From Chloroflexota bacterium (GTDB lineage: Bacteria; Chloroflexota; Dormibacteria; CF-121): a stretch of DNA of 52,904 bases. Of this stretch, positions 24,257 to 32,923 are shown piece by piece (position 1 is the first letter of the stretch; every line of letters starts with the position of its first letter). The translations under genes and the position numbers were made by a program. Location of the stretch: the NCBI GenBank assembly GCA_005880615.1, contig VBID01000119.1, positions 1-52,904 of the forward strand. The letters are read 5' to 3'. The notes under the pieces were generated by a model. That model was given only the letters and a program-made list of their open reading frames with translations, had not been told where the DNA came from and did not search any database.

Positions 24257-24274
24257 CGAGGAGGGAGGAGCGTC

Positions 24275-24973
24275 GTGCGCAGCCCGGCCGGGGTCGCGCG
24301 GGGGATGGCGGAATCATCACCGCTGCGCACTGTGGTGCTCGACGGCGCCGCCGCCCGGTCGCAGAGCGAACGGGCCTATCTCCTGATCCGGGACCAGATC
24401 GTCACCCTCAAGCTGCGGCCGGGCGCGGTCATCGAGGACAGCCGCCTGCGCCAGGAGCTGCACCTGGGCCGGACCCCGATTCGGGAAGCCTTGCAGCGGC
24501 TGGCCCACGAGAAGCTGGTCACCTTCGTCCCCCACCGAGGCACCTTCGTCACGGACATCAACGTCACCGACCTGGCCCGCCTCACCGAGGTCCGGGTCGA
24601 GCTGGAGGGCTACGCGGCCCGCCTGGCCACCGAACGGGCGGCGCCCCAGGAGCAGGAGGCGATGCAGGTCCTCACCCGCGAGCTGAGTGCCCTGGACGGC
24701 GATCCGGAGGCACTCATCCATCTCGACCAGCGCATTCACCGGCTCGTCTATCGGGCCAGCCACAACCGCTTCCTGGAAGACGTCTGCGAGCGCTACTTCA
24801 ACCTCAGCCTGCGCGTGTGGTTCCTGGTCCTCCATCGGGTGCCCCTCAAGGAGGCGGTGGAGGAACAGCGCGAGACGCTGGACGCGATGCTGGCGCGCGA
24901 CCCGGTCCGGGCGGAGGCGGCCGTGCGCCGGCACGTCACGGGGTTTGAAGCGCAGGTCCGGAAGGTTCTGTAA
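24275..24973 (+). CDS. GntR family transcriptional regulator (FCD subfamily)
   Basis: 232 residues from a GTG at 24275, preceded by a strong GAGGGAGGAG at 24261-24270. N-terminal winged helix (RAYLLIRDQIVTLKLRPG-type start; SRLRQELHLGRTPIREALQRLAHEKLVTFVPHRGTFV, about 56-95), followed by an all-helical FCD ligand-binding domain with FHRLVYRAS-like HLDQRIHRLVYRASHNRFL and a terminal VRRHVTGFE helix containing metal-binding His positions. FCD regulators usually sense organic acids. It is the first gene of the rightward operon and precedes the metallophosphoesterase by 14 nt, so it likely regulates the transporter and catabolic genes. Confidence 0.92.
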   Translation: MRSPAGVARGMAESSPLRTVVLDGAAARSQSERAYLLIRDQIVTLKLRPGAVIEDSRLRQELHLGRTPIREALQRLAHEKLVTFVPHRGTFVTDINVTDLARLTEVRVELEGYAARLATERAAPQEQEAMQVLTRELSALDGDPEALIHLDQRIHRLVYRASHNRFLEDVCERYFNLSLRVWFLVLHRVPLKEAVEEQRETLDAMLARDPVRAEAAVRRHVTGFEAQVRKVL

Positions 24974-24987
24974 GCGAGGAGGAAAGC

Positions 24988-25920
24988 GTGAAACTCTTCT
25001 ACACGACCGATCTGCACGGATCTGAGGTCTGCTGGCGGAAGTTCCTGAACGCCGCCGCGTTCTACAAGGCCGATGTCCTGATCTGCGGCGGGGACATGAC
25101 GGGGAAGGCCATGATCCCACTGGTCGATGAGGGCGACCACTTCGAGTACGCGCTGTCCGGCCGGCAGCAGCGGGTCTCCCGGGATGAGGTCGCAGACGCC
25201 GAGACCTTGATCCAGCGCAAGGGCTACTACCCGGTACGGATGTCGTCGAGCCAGGTCGCCGAGCTGGCGAAGGATCCCAACAAGGTCCAGACCCTGTTCA
25301 CCCAGCAGATGTGCAAGACGGTTGAGCGCTGGATGGACATGGCCGAAGACAAGCTGGGCAAGAGCCCGGTCCGGATCTTCGTGTCCCCGGGCAATGACGA
25401 TGAGGTCGAGATTGACGAGGTCATCGCCAGAGCCACCAAGGTCGAGCTCGCCGAGGGAAAGTGCATCGACCTGGGCGGTTTCGAAATGATCTCGTCCGGA
25501 TGGGCCAACCCAACGCCCTGGCACACCTACCGCGAGGCGCCGGAGGACGAGCTCGCCAGGCGGATGGAGCCCATGCTCGGCCAGATCAAGGACATGAGCC
25601 GCGCCATCTTCAACTTTCATCCCCCGCCCTATGGAACCAATCTGGACGAGGCACCGGCGCTCGACGAGAACCTCAAAGTGATGCACGGGGGAAAAGCGTT
25701 GCGCCATGTCGGTTCGACAGCGGTCCGCGAAGCAATCGACAAGTATCAGCCGATGCTCTCCCTGCACGGTCACATCCACGAGGGGAAGGGCGTCACCCGG
25801 CTCGGCAAGACGCTGGCGATCAACACGGGGAGCGCGTACGAGGAAGGCATCCTGATGTCGGCCATCCTCGAGCTCGATCAGCGCAAGGGCATCAAGAGTT
25901 ATCAGCTGGTCTCAGGTTAG
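24988..25920 (+). CDS. Metallophosphoesterase (calcineurin-like)
   Basis: 310 residues from a GTG at 24988 with AGGAGG at 24977-24982. The dinuclear-metal motifs are complete: DLHG (residues 8-11, D-x-H), GGDMTG near 34-39 (GD), SPGNDDE near 133 (GND/E), NFHPPP near 208, and LSLHGHIHEGKG near 256-267 (GHxH). The substrate could be a phosphomonoester, diester or nucleotide and cannot be deduced. The position between the GntR gene and the permease, inside the demethylation locus, suggests it processes a phosphorylated form of the substrate or a signalling nucleotide, as in phosphocholine hydrolysis; this is inference. The protein has no signal peptide and is probably cytosolic. Confidence 0.87.
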   Translation: MKLFYTTDLHGSEVCWRKFLNAAAFYKADVLICGGDMTGKAMIPLVDEGDHFEYALSGRQQRVSRDEVADAETLIQRKGYYPVRMSSSQVAELAKDPNKVQTLFTQQMCKTVERWMDMAEDKLGKSPVRIFVSPGNDDEVEIDEVIARATKVELAEGKCIDLGGFEMISSGWANPTPWHTYREAPEDELARRMEPMLGQIKDMSRAIFNFHPPPYGTNLDEAPALDENLKVMHGGKALRHVGSTAVREAIDKYQPMLSLHGHIHEGKGVTRLGKTLAINTGSAYEEGILMSAILELDQRKGIKSYQLVSG

Positions 25921-26007
25921 GAGGTGCAAGGGAAAACAGAACCCGGAAGGGTCGACGGCGACCACGTATCTAACTAGAAAAATACACGCAAGGAGAGTGA
26001 AGCGGTT

Positions 26008-27660
26008 ATGTCGGTCTCTACTCCAACAACGGGCCGGCCAACCCTCTTCCTGAGGAATGCCACCGGGCTCGTCAAGGCGTGGTCCGGCTTCGATGCGTTC
26101 ATTTACTCGTTCATGTCGGTCAGCCTCGTGTCGCTCGGCTTCGGCGCCTTTGGCTTCGTCAGCTTCGTGGCAGGGGGACACATCCTGTCAGCGGTCCTGT
26201 TCAGCGGGGTCTTCGTTTCATTCCTCGTGATCACCTATGCGCTGCTGGTCACCGCCATGCCGCGCGCGGGCGGCGATTACACCTGGCAATCGCGAATCCT
26301 CGGCGGCGGTGCCGCCTTCGTCCTTTCGATGACCGGCTGGTGGTTTATTCTCTGGCACTGGACGCCGATCTACGCCGGCATCCTGAACCAGCAGGTGCTG
26401 GCCCCGCTCGCCGCGACGATCGGCCGGCAGGATTGGGCCGTCCTCTTGCCGGGATCCCTGGTGCCGAATGGCGGCAATGGACTGTTTTTCGCTTCCCTGG
26501 TCGTCGTCGCCTTCGTCTGCATCTACGTGACGCTCGGTATGGAGACGTACGCTCGCATCCAGAAGTTCAGTTTCTATCTGGGTATAGCCGGCCTGGCTGT
26601 GATGGCCGTCATCCTGCTCTTCAGCAGCGGGGACGCGATGCACCAGGCCGTCAACCGCGAGGCCGCCAGCCTTTTCGGCTACACCGGGCCGGACGCATAC
26701 CAGGCCACGATTGACCTGGCCACCAAAAACGGCTACAGTCCATCGTCCTTCAACGCGTTTTCGCTTGGTCCGACGCTGGCGATCGTTCCCTTCCTGATGT
26801 TCTATCTGCTCTGGCCGGTATGGGGGGCGACGCTGTACGGCGAGGTGCGCGGAACGCGCGATTACCGCAGGATCTTCACCAGCATGTTCTGGGGCCTGTG
26901 GGCGACCGTGATCCTCTCCGTCGTCGTGCTGCTGCTGATGGCCAAGACCATCGGGTGGGAGTTCTTCGAGGCTGCGGCCTACAACAACAGCCTCGGGCTC
27001 GCGAACCAACCGATCCCGATCTGGCCGCACCCGGTCATGCTGGCGGGCTGGCTGGTGAACAGCCACGTCTTCCAGTTCATCCTGCTGGCCGTGATGAGCG
27101 TCTGGTTCTGGGGCTGGTCGGGCACCCTGTTCCTCTCCTCGACGCGCGTCATTTTCGCGGCCGCGTTCGACCGGGTCCTTCCCGAGTGGGCCGCCAACAT
27201 CTCCGCCAAGCGGCGCGTTCCCTATGGGGCGCTCGGGCTCATGGTCATCCCCTCCATCGTGGTCAGCGCGATCTACGCCTACGTCAGCGGGTTCGAGGCG
27301 CTCGTCCTCGACGCCACGCTCGTGATTGCGATCACGTTCCTGGGAACCGTGGTGGCCGCCGCTATCCTGCCCTGGCGCCGCGCGACGATCTTCAACAGCT
27401 CGCCCATTTCGAAGCTTCGAGTGGCTGGGGTCCCGGTGATCACACTCGCGGCCGTGGTCACGGGGGCCTTCCTGATCTTTAACCTGGTGAAGTGGTTCAC
27501 CGACTCAACCTACGGCGTCGGCTTCAGCAACCCGAATTCGCTGAAGTACCTGGCCGTCCTGTACGTCCTGGCGTTCGTCGTCTACGTCGGGTTCTTCCTC
27601 TACCGGCGCTCGCAGGGCATCGACCTGCGTGCGATCCACGCGGAGATCCCGGTCGAATAA
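26008..27660 (+). CDS. APC superfamily amino acid/amine permease
   Basis: 550 residues, with about 12 or more transmembrane helices. The ATG at 26008 is preceded by AAGGAG at 25990-25995. N-terminal FLRNATGLVKAWSGFDAFIYSFMSVSLVSLGFGAFGF corresponds to helix 1 with its unwound Gly-rich segment. TAMPRAGGDYTWQSRILGGGAAFVLSMTGWWFILWHW matches helices 2-3 of the APC fold. FLSSTRVIFAAAFDRVLPEWAA is a typical APC loop. It is the only carrier in the demethylation locus and thus the likely importer of the methylated amine or amino acid; betaine importers are more often BCCT or ABC type. The substrate remains unproven. Confidence 0.88.
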   Translation: MSVSTPTTGRPTLFLRNATGLVKAWSGFDAFIYSFMSVSLVSLGFGAFGFVSFVAGGHILSAVLFSGVFVSFLVITYALLVTAMPRAGGDYTWQSRILGGGAAFVLSMTGWWFILWHWTPIYAGILNQQVLAPLAATIGRQDWAVLLPGSLVPNGGNGLFFASLVVVAFVCIYVTLGMETYARIQKFSFYLGIAGLAVMAVILLFSSGDAMHQAVNREAASLFGYTGPDAYQATIDLATKNGYSPSSFNAFSLGPTLAIVPFLMFYLLWPVWGATLYGEVRGTRDYRRIFTSMFWGLWATVILSVVVLLLMAKTIGWEFFEAAAYNNSLGLANQPIPIWPHPVMLAGWLVNSHVFQFILLAVMSVWFWGWSGTLFLSSTRVIFAAAFDRVLPEWAANISAKRRVPYGALGLMVIPSIVVSAIYAYVSGFEALVLDATLVIAITFLGTVVAAAILPWRRATIFNSSPISKLRVAGVPVITLAAVVTGAFLIFNLVKWFTDSTYGVGFSNPNSLKYLAVLYVLAFVVYVGFFLYRRSQGIDLRAIHAEIPVE

Positions 27661-27673
27661 TCGTTGACAGCGC

Positions 27674-27699
27674 GGCGGAGGCCCCCATGGGCCTCCGCC
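27674..27699 (+). terminator. Strong hairpin between permease and alcohol dehydrogenase genes
   Basis: Perfect 11-bp stem GGCGGAGGCCC / GGGCCTCCGCC with a CCAT loop, starting 13 nt after the permease stop and ending 25 nt before the next start codon. There is no T-run after it, so it is more likely a partial attenuator or mRNA 3'-end stabiliser within the operon than a full terminator. Confidence 0.6.
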
Positions 27700-27724
27700 A
27701 ACTTCTTGAAATGGGAGGTCAGGC

Positions 27725-28936
27725 TTGATCCTCGATACCGTCCTGCGGGCATATCAAACCCCCACGCGGATGGTCCACGCTAGTGGCGCGCTCTCCGCGC
27801 TCGGCGACGAAGCGAAGGCGCTTGGTCTGCGGCGCCCCCTGATCGTCACCGACCAGGGCCTGGTCAAGGCCGGCCTCCTGGACGAAGCCAAAAAGCCCCT
27901 CCTGGCGAAGGGCCTCGACGTGGTCGTGTACGCGGAGGTCCGCGCCAATCCGGGCATCGCGCTCGTCGATGCGGGGGCTCGCTACTACAAGTCGGAAAAG
28001 TGCGACGGCCTGATCGCCATCGGCGGCGGCAGCTCGATCGACACGGCCAAGGGCATCGGCGTGGTCGCCGTGCATGGTGGCAGCATCGTCCAGTACGAGT
28101 GGGGCAAGGACCCGATCCACTCCCGCATCCCGCCGCTGATCGCCGTCCCCACCACGGCGGGCACCGGCAGTGAGGTCACGTTGTGGGCGGTGATCACAGA
28201 CCCGGACCGAAAGATCAAGTTCAACGTGGGCGGCACGCCCAACATCGCCGCCTGGGTGGCCCTGGTCGACCCCAACCTGACTCTGAACCTGCCAGCGGGG
28301 GTGACCGCCGGCACCGGCATGGACGCGCTCACCCATGCCGTCGAGTGCTACACCATGGCCTACCACCAGCCCTTCACCGACGCGGTGGCGCTGCTGGCCA
28401 TGGAGTACTGCGGCCGCTACCTGCGGGTGGCCTTCGCGCAGTCGCACAACCTGGAGGCCCGCTACCACATGAGCCTGGCCGCCATGCTGGCCGGCCTGGC
28501 GTACGGCACCGACTCCGCCGGGGCCGCGCACGCCATGAGCCAGACGGCGGGCGGCGTCCATGACGCGCCCCACGGCGCCCTGACCGCCCGCCTGCTGGCG
28601 CCGGTGATGGAGTACAACGTGCCCGGCGAGCCGGAGCGCTTCGCCCGGATCGCCCAGGCGCTGGGGTTGGAGGTGCATGGGAAGTCGGTCTGGAAATCCG
28701 CCGAAGCCTCGGTGGAGTACGTGTACCAGCTGACCGAGGACCTGGAGATCCCCTCGCTCAACGAGCTCGGATTTTCGGAGGACGAGATCCCGCTGCTGAG
28801 CGAAAAGGCCGCCGCCGACTCCCAGACCATCGGCAACCCGCGCGATGTGGACGCCACGAATTACGAGAGAATCTATACCCGGGCCTTCGAAGCCGGGCGG
28901 CATCGGAAAGTGACCCGGGTTCTGACGAGGACATAA
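27725..28936 (+). CDS. Iron-containing alcohol dehydrogenase
   Basis: 403 residues from a TTG at 27725 with GGGAGG at 27713-27718. Type III ADH with GGGSSIDTAKGI for NAD binding (about residues 99-110), PTTAGTGSEVTLWAVITD, and the metal-ligand set in the DALTHAVECY segment and the AAHAMSQTAGGVHDAPHGALTARLLAPVMEYN segment. The family oxidises or reduces small alcohols, aldehydes or lactaldehyde. Together with the aldehyde dehydrogenase at the operon's end it could oxidise an alcohol group of the substrate, such as choline or another amino alcohol, to a carboxylate; this is inference. It ends 2 nt before the MttB-family start. Confidence 0.94.
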   Translation: MILDTVLRAYQTPTRMVHASGALSALGDEAKALGLRRPLIVTDQGLVKAGLLDEAKKPLLAKGLDVVVYAEVRANPGIALVDAGARYYKSEKCDGLIAIGGGSSIDTAKGIGVVAVHGGSIVQYEWGKDPIHSRIPPLIAVPTTAGTGSEVTLWAVITDPDRKIKFNVGGTPNIAAWVALVDPNLTLNLPAGVTAGTGMDALTHAVECYTMAYHQPFTDAVALLAMEYCGRYLRVAFAQSHNLEARYHMSLAAMLAGLAYGTDSAGAAHAMSQTAGGVHDAPHGALTARLLAPVMEYNVPGEPERFARIAQALGLEVHGKSVWKSAEASVEYVYQLTEDLEIPSLNELGFSEDEIPLLSEKAAADSQTIGNPRDVDATNYERIYTRAFEAGRHRKVTRVLTRT

Positions 28937-28938
28937 CC

Positions 28939-30393
28939 ATGTGGAAGAACACGCTGAAGCGATACGAGATTCTCTCTGACGACGACGTGCGCCGCATCCA
29001 CGAGCACGCCATGCTGATCCTCTCCGAGATCGGCGTCGACTTCCTCCACCCGAAGGCGCTGCATCTGCTGAATGAGGCCGGCATGAAGGTCGAAGACCGG
29101 CGGGTCCGCTTCGATCCGGCCTGGGTGATGGCCCAGGTGAAACAGGCGCCCAGCATGTTCGAGGTGCAGGCGCGCAACCCGAAGAAGACCATCACCATCG
29201 GCGGCGACTTCATGGTCAACGCCCCGACCTACGGGCCGCCCTTCATTACCGACCTGGATCGCGGCCGCCGGGGCGCCACCATCGGGGACTTCACCAATTG
29301 GGACAAGATGTGCCAGGCCACGCCCCAGATCCACTGCGCCGGGGGCACCACGGTAGAGCCGGAGGACTTGCCCCTCGATACGCGCCACCTGGACATGGTG
29401 TACTCCCACATCCGCTGGACCGACCTGCCCTACATGGGCAGCGTGATCTCCGCTGACAACGCCCAGGACTCTATCGAGATGACCAGCATCGTCTTCGGCG
29501 GCCGGGACAAGATCGAGAAGACCGCGGGCCTCCTGGGGCTGGTGAACGTCAACAGCCCGCTCCGCTACGACGATCGGATGCTGGGCGCGTTGCTCGAGTA
29601 CGCGGCGGCCAATCAGCCGGTCCTCGTCACCCCATTCCTGATGGCGGGCGCCATGTCGCCCATGGGGCTGGCCGGCACTATCGCCCAGCAAACCGCCGAA
29701 GCGCTGGCCGGCATCGCCCTGATCCAGGTGGTGCGCCCCGGCGCCCCCTGCATCTACGGGTCCTTCCTCACCAATACGGACATGCAATCGGGCAGCCCGT
29801 CCTTTGGGACCCCGGAGTCCGCCCTCGGCATCCTGGCCAGTGCCCAGATGGCGCGCCACTACAAGATCCCCTTCCGCGGCGGCGGCGCCCTGACCTCGTC
29901 GAAGTCGCCGGATGCCCAGGCGGCCTACGAATCGATGATGTGCATGTGGCCCACCGTCTTGGGCGGCGTCCATTTCGTCCTGCACGCGGCCGGCTGGCTG
30001 GAGAGCGCGCTGCTCGCGTCCTACGAGAAATTCATCATCGATGTCGAGGCGCTCCGCATGTTCGAGTGGATCCTGCAGAAAGGTTTCCCGCTGGACGAGG
30101 AGGGGTTCGCCATGGACGCCATCCGCGAGGTGGGGCCGGGCGGGCATTTCCTGGGTGCCGAGCACACCCTGCGCCACTACCGGGATGGCTTCTACCGCCC
30201 GCTGATCTCCTCCACTGAGAATTTCGACCGCTGGAATCGGATGGGCGCCCGCACTGCCGACAAGGTGGCCAACGAGAAGTGGAAGAAGCTGCTGGCCGAC
30301 TACCAGGACCCCGGCATTGACCCGGGCGTTGACGAGGAGTTGAAGCGCTTCATTGCCGTCCGCAAGGAAGCGATCGAGCATGCCGTCGCGTGA
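28939..30393 (+). CDS. MttB-family (non-pyrrolysine) quaternary amine methyltransferase
   Basis: 484 residues. Trimethylamine methyltransferase (MttB) family TIM barrel: N-terminal YEILSDDDVRRIHEHAMLILSEIGVDF, QVKQAPSMFEVQARNP, NAPTYGPPFITDLDRGRR, HCAGGTTVEPEDLPLDTRHLDMVYSHIRWTDLPYMG, CIYGSFLTNTDMQSGSPSFGTPESALGILASAQMARHYKIPFRGGG and AGWLESALLASYEKFIIDVE. The whole frame has no internal stop, so unlike archaeal MttB there is no amber pyrrolysine codon. Such proteins include MtgB (glycine betaine), MtpB (proline betaine) and MtcB (carnitine); the exact substrate is undecided. It hands a methyl group to the corrinoid protein encoded on the other strand. The 3' end overlaps the next gene by 14 nt. 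Confidence 0.93.
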   Translation: MWKNTLKRYEILSDDDVRRIHEHAMLILSEIGVDFLHPKALHLLNEAGMKVEDRRVRFDPAWVMAQVKQAPSMFEVQARNPKKTITIGGDFMVNAPTYGPPFITDLDRGRRGATIGDFTNWDKMCQATPQIHCAGGTTVEPEDLPLDTRHLDMVYSHIRWTDLPYMGSVISADNAQDSIEMTSIVFGGRDKIEKTAGLLGLVNVNSPLRYDDRMLGALLEYAAANQPVLVTPFLMAGAMSPMGLAGTIAQQTAEALAGIALIQVVRPGAPCIYGSFLTNTDMQSGSPSFGTPESALGILASAQMARHYKIPFRGGGALTSSKSPDAQAAYESMMCMWPTVLGGVHFVLHAAGWLESALLASYEKFIIDVEALRMFEWILQKGFPLDEEGFAMDAIREVGPGGHFLGAEHTLRHYRDGFYRPLISSTENFDRWNRMGARTADKVANEKWKKLLADYQDPGIDPGVDEELKRFIAVRKEAIEHAVA

Positions 30394-32923
30394 CGACCTC
30401 CCTGGTGACGCGCGCGTCGTCATCATCGGGGCGGGCATTGTCGGCTGCAGCGCCGCCTACCACCTGACCCGGCTGGGCTGGAAGGACATCGTCGTCCTCG
30501 ACCAGGGCCCGCTTTTCGAGGCCGGCGGTTCGACCTCGCACGCCCCTGGCATGGTCTTCGAGAACAACGCCGCCCGCACCACCTGTCACTTCGCCATGCG
30601 CTCGGTGGACGTCTATCGCGACCTGCGTCTCAACGGCGAGTCGCTTTGGACTGAGGTCGGCAGCCTGGAGGTCGCCACCACGCCCGAGCGCTGGGAGGAG
30701 CTGAAGCGCCGCAACGGCCACGCCACTTCGTGGGGACTGGAGACCCACCTGATCGGACCCGACGAGATCAAGCGAATGGTGCCCATCATGCGCACCGACC
30801 ACCTGTACGGCGCGATTCAGGTGCCCCGTGACGGCACGGTCCGGACCACCCGCGCCTGCGAGGCGCTGGCTCGCTTGGCGGCGCCCAACGGTGCCCGCTT
30901 TTTCGGCCGGACCCGGGTGACCGGCATCGAAGTCCGCAACGGTCGCGTAGAAGCGGTCCTCACGGAGGGCGGCCGCATCCGCTGTGAACAGGTCCTGTGC
31001 GCCGCTGGCATCTGGGGCCCGCTGGTCGGCCGGATGGCCGGCGTCCCCATCCCGCTCCAGCCCATGCAGCACCTCTACGCTATCACCGACCCCCTGCCCG
31101 AGTTCCACGGGGACACAGCCTGGCAGTCGACGCCGCTCGTCCGCCACCAGGACAAGTCGATGTACTTCCGCCAGCACTACCAGGGCTATCTGTTGGGGTC
31201 CTACCGCCATGAGCCCGTCCTGGTCGACGCGGCGGACATCCGGCGCCATGAGGACGATCCGATGATGCCCTCCTGCCTGCCGTTCCGGGACGACCTGTTC
31301 CAGGCCGCGCTGGCCAACGCCCAGGAGCTCTATCCGCCCCTGAGGTCGGCCGAGCTCGTCGAAAAGGTGAACGGGATGTTCTCCTTCACCCCCGATGCCC
31401 ATTCGCTGATTGGTGAGTCGCTAGACGTGCGCGGGTTCTGGGCCTGCGAGGCGGTCTGGCTGACGCACGGCCCGGGCGCCGCCCAGGCCGTCGCGGAGTG
31501 GATGGTGGAGGGCATCCCCAGCCTGGACCTGCGCGAGGAAGACCTCAACCGCTTCTACCCGTACGTCCAGAGCCCCAGCTATGTGCGGGCCCGCGGCGCC
31601 CAGAACTATCGTGAGATCTACGACATCATCCATCCGTTGCAGCCGATGGCCAAGCCCCGCCAGCTCCGCCTCACGCCCTTCTATGACCGGGAGGTTGCCC
31701 TCGGGAGTTTCTTCACCGAGACCGCCGGCTGGGAGCGCCCGCTCTGGTATGAAGCCAACCAGCCGCTGTTAGAAGCGGCTCCCGAGTTTCCGGTCAGGTC
31801 CGGATGGGCGGCCCGCTTCTGGTCTCCCGCCCAGGGGGTTGAGCACCAGGCCGCCCGCGAGCGGGCTGTGCTCTTCGACGCCACGCCCTTCGTCAAGATC
31901 GAGGTCACGGGTCGCGGCGCGCTGGCCTATCTGCAGCGGCTGGCCGCCAACCAGATGGACCACCCGGTGGGAAAGGTGACCTACACCGCCATGCTCAACC
32001 AGCGCGGCGGCATCATGACCGACCTCACCGTGACGCGAATCGATGAGGAGCGGTTCTGGGTGGTCACCGGGGGCGGAGTCGGGATGCACGACCTGGCCTG
32101 GATGCGCAGCCAGCTGCCCATGGATCACTCCGTTCGCCTGGAGAACCTGACCTCGGGCTGGTGCTGCATCGGCGTCTGGGGCCCGCGGGCCCGCGACCTG
32201 GTCCAGCCGCTGGCCCAGGAGGACGTCTCCAATGCCGCCTTCCCCTACCTGACCGGGCAGCCGGTGACCATCGGCAACGTGCCCTGCTACGCCATCCGCA
32301 TCTCGTACGTCGGTGAGCTGGGCTGGGAGGTCTATGCCCCGTCCGAGTACGGGCTCCGGCTGTGGGACACGCTCTGGCAAGCGGGTCAGCAGCAGGGCGT
32401 GATCGCGCTGGGCGGTGGCGCCTTTGACTCGCTGCGCCTGGAGAAGGGCTATCGCAACTGGGGCGTAGACATGTACAGCGAGCACAACCCCTACGAGGTG
32501 GGCATCGGCTTCGCCGTCCGGCTCAACAAGGGCGACTTCATCGGCCGCGACGCGCTCCTCCGGAGCAAGGAGCAGGGGATCACCCGCAAATTGAGCTGCA
32601 TGACCTTGGACGACCCCACCGTGGCGGTCATGGGCAAGGAGCCCATCTTCGTCGACGGGCAGGTGGCCGGCTTCGTCACCAGCGCCAATTACGGCTACAC
32701 CGTCGGTCAAAGCATCGTGTACGGTTACTTGCCGGTGGAGCACGTGGCGGCCGGAACCAAGGTCGAGATCCAGTACTTCGGCAAGCGCTACCCCGCGACC
32801 GTGCGAAAGGAACCGCTGTTCGACCCGGAGATGACGCGACTCAAGGAAACCGTGCCTTCGCTCCCTCTGTCCCAGGGCGAGAGCGGGCGGGGAGTGCGCG
32901 ACAGGGAGACGGCGAGGACATGA
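30380..32923 (+). CDS. FAD-dependent dimethylglycine/sarcosine dehydrogenase-like enzyme with GcvT domain
   Basis: 847 residues from the ATG at 30380. N-terminal DAO domain with the dinucleotide fold VVIIGAGIVGC (17-22 GxGxxG) and GGSTSHAPGM, in which H54 matches the His that covalently binds FAD in dimethylglycine dehydrogenase. The FAO_M linker follows near 375-430. The C-terminal GcvT folate-binding domain (about 440-840) has TPFVKIEVTGRGALAYLQRL, YTAMLNQRGGIMTDLTVTR, SYVGELGWEVYAPSEYGLRLWDTLWQAG and EVGIGFAVRLNKGDFIGRDAL. It oxidatively demethylates N-methyl amino acids and captures formaldehyde as methylene-THF. After DPEMTRLK, the usual family end, there are 26 extra residues derived from a repeat-like sequence. 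Confidence 0.93.
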   Translation: MPSRDDLPGDARVVIIGAGIVGCSAAYHLTRLGWKDIVVLDQGPLFEAGGSTSHAPGMVFENNAARTTCHFAMRSVDVYRDLRLNGESLWTEVGSLEVATTPERWEELKRRNGHATSWGLETHLIGPDEIKRMVPIMRTDHLYGAIQVPRDGTVRTTRACEALARLAAPNGARFFGRTRVTGIEVRNGRVEAVLTEGGRIRCEQVLCAAGIWGPLVGRMAGVPIPLQPMQHLYAITDPLPEFHGDTAWQSTPLVRHQDKSMYFRQHYQGYLLGSYRHEPVLVDAADIRRHEDDPMMPSCLPFRDDLFQAALANAQELYPPLRSAELVEKVNGMFSFTPDAHSLIGESLDVRGFWACEAVWLTHGPGAAQAVAEWMVEGIPSLDLREEDLNRFYPYVQSPSYVRARGAQNYREIYDIIHPLQPMAKPRQLRLTPFYDREVALGSFFTETAGWERPLWYEANQPLLEAAPEFPVRSGWAARFWSPAQGVEHQAARERAVLFDATPFVKIEVTGRGALAYLQRLAANQMDHPVGKVTYTAMLNQRGGIMTDLTVTRIDEERFWVVTGGGVGMHDLAWMRSQLPMDHSVRLENLTSGWCCIGVWGPRARDLVQPLAQEDVSNAAFPYLTGQPVTIGNVPCYAIRISYVGELGWEVYAPSEYGLRLWDTLWQAGQQQGVIALGGGAFDSLRLEKGYRNWGVDMYSEHNPYEVGIGFAVRLNKGDFIGRDALLRSKEQGITRKLSCMTLDDPTVAVMGKEPIFVDGQVAGFVTSANYGYTVGQSIVYGYLPVEHVAAGTKVEIQYFGKRYPATVRKEPLFDPEMTRLKETVPSLPLSQGESGRGVRDRETART
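32852..32895 (+). repeat. Pyrimidine/purine-rich hairpin-like element inside the 3' end of the dehydrogenase gene
   Basis: A CCCTCTGTCCCAGGG stretch followed by CGAGAGCGGGCGGGGAG resembles the degenerate CCCTCTCCC...GGGAGAGGG elements found between genes in many GC-rich genomes, and is similar in character to 50047-50082. It encodes the extra tail of the dehydrogenase-like protein, so the element seems to have displaced the ancestral stop codon. Weak match. Confidence 0.35.

Noticed and set aside
28939-30393. Pyrrolysine in the MttB-like protein
   Set aside because: The gene has no in-frame TAG before its normal stop, and no pyl genes are in the window.
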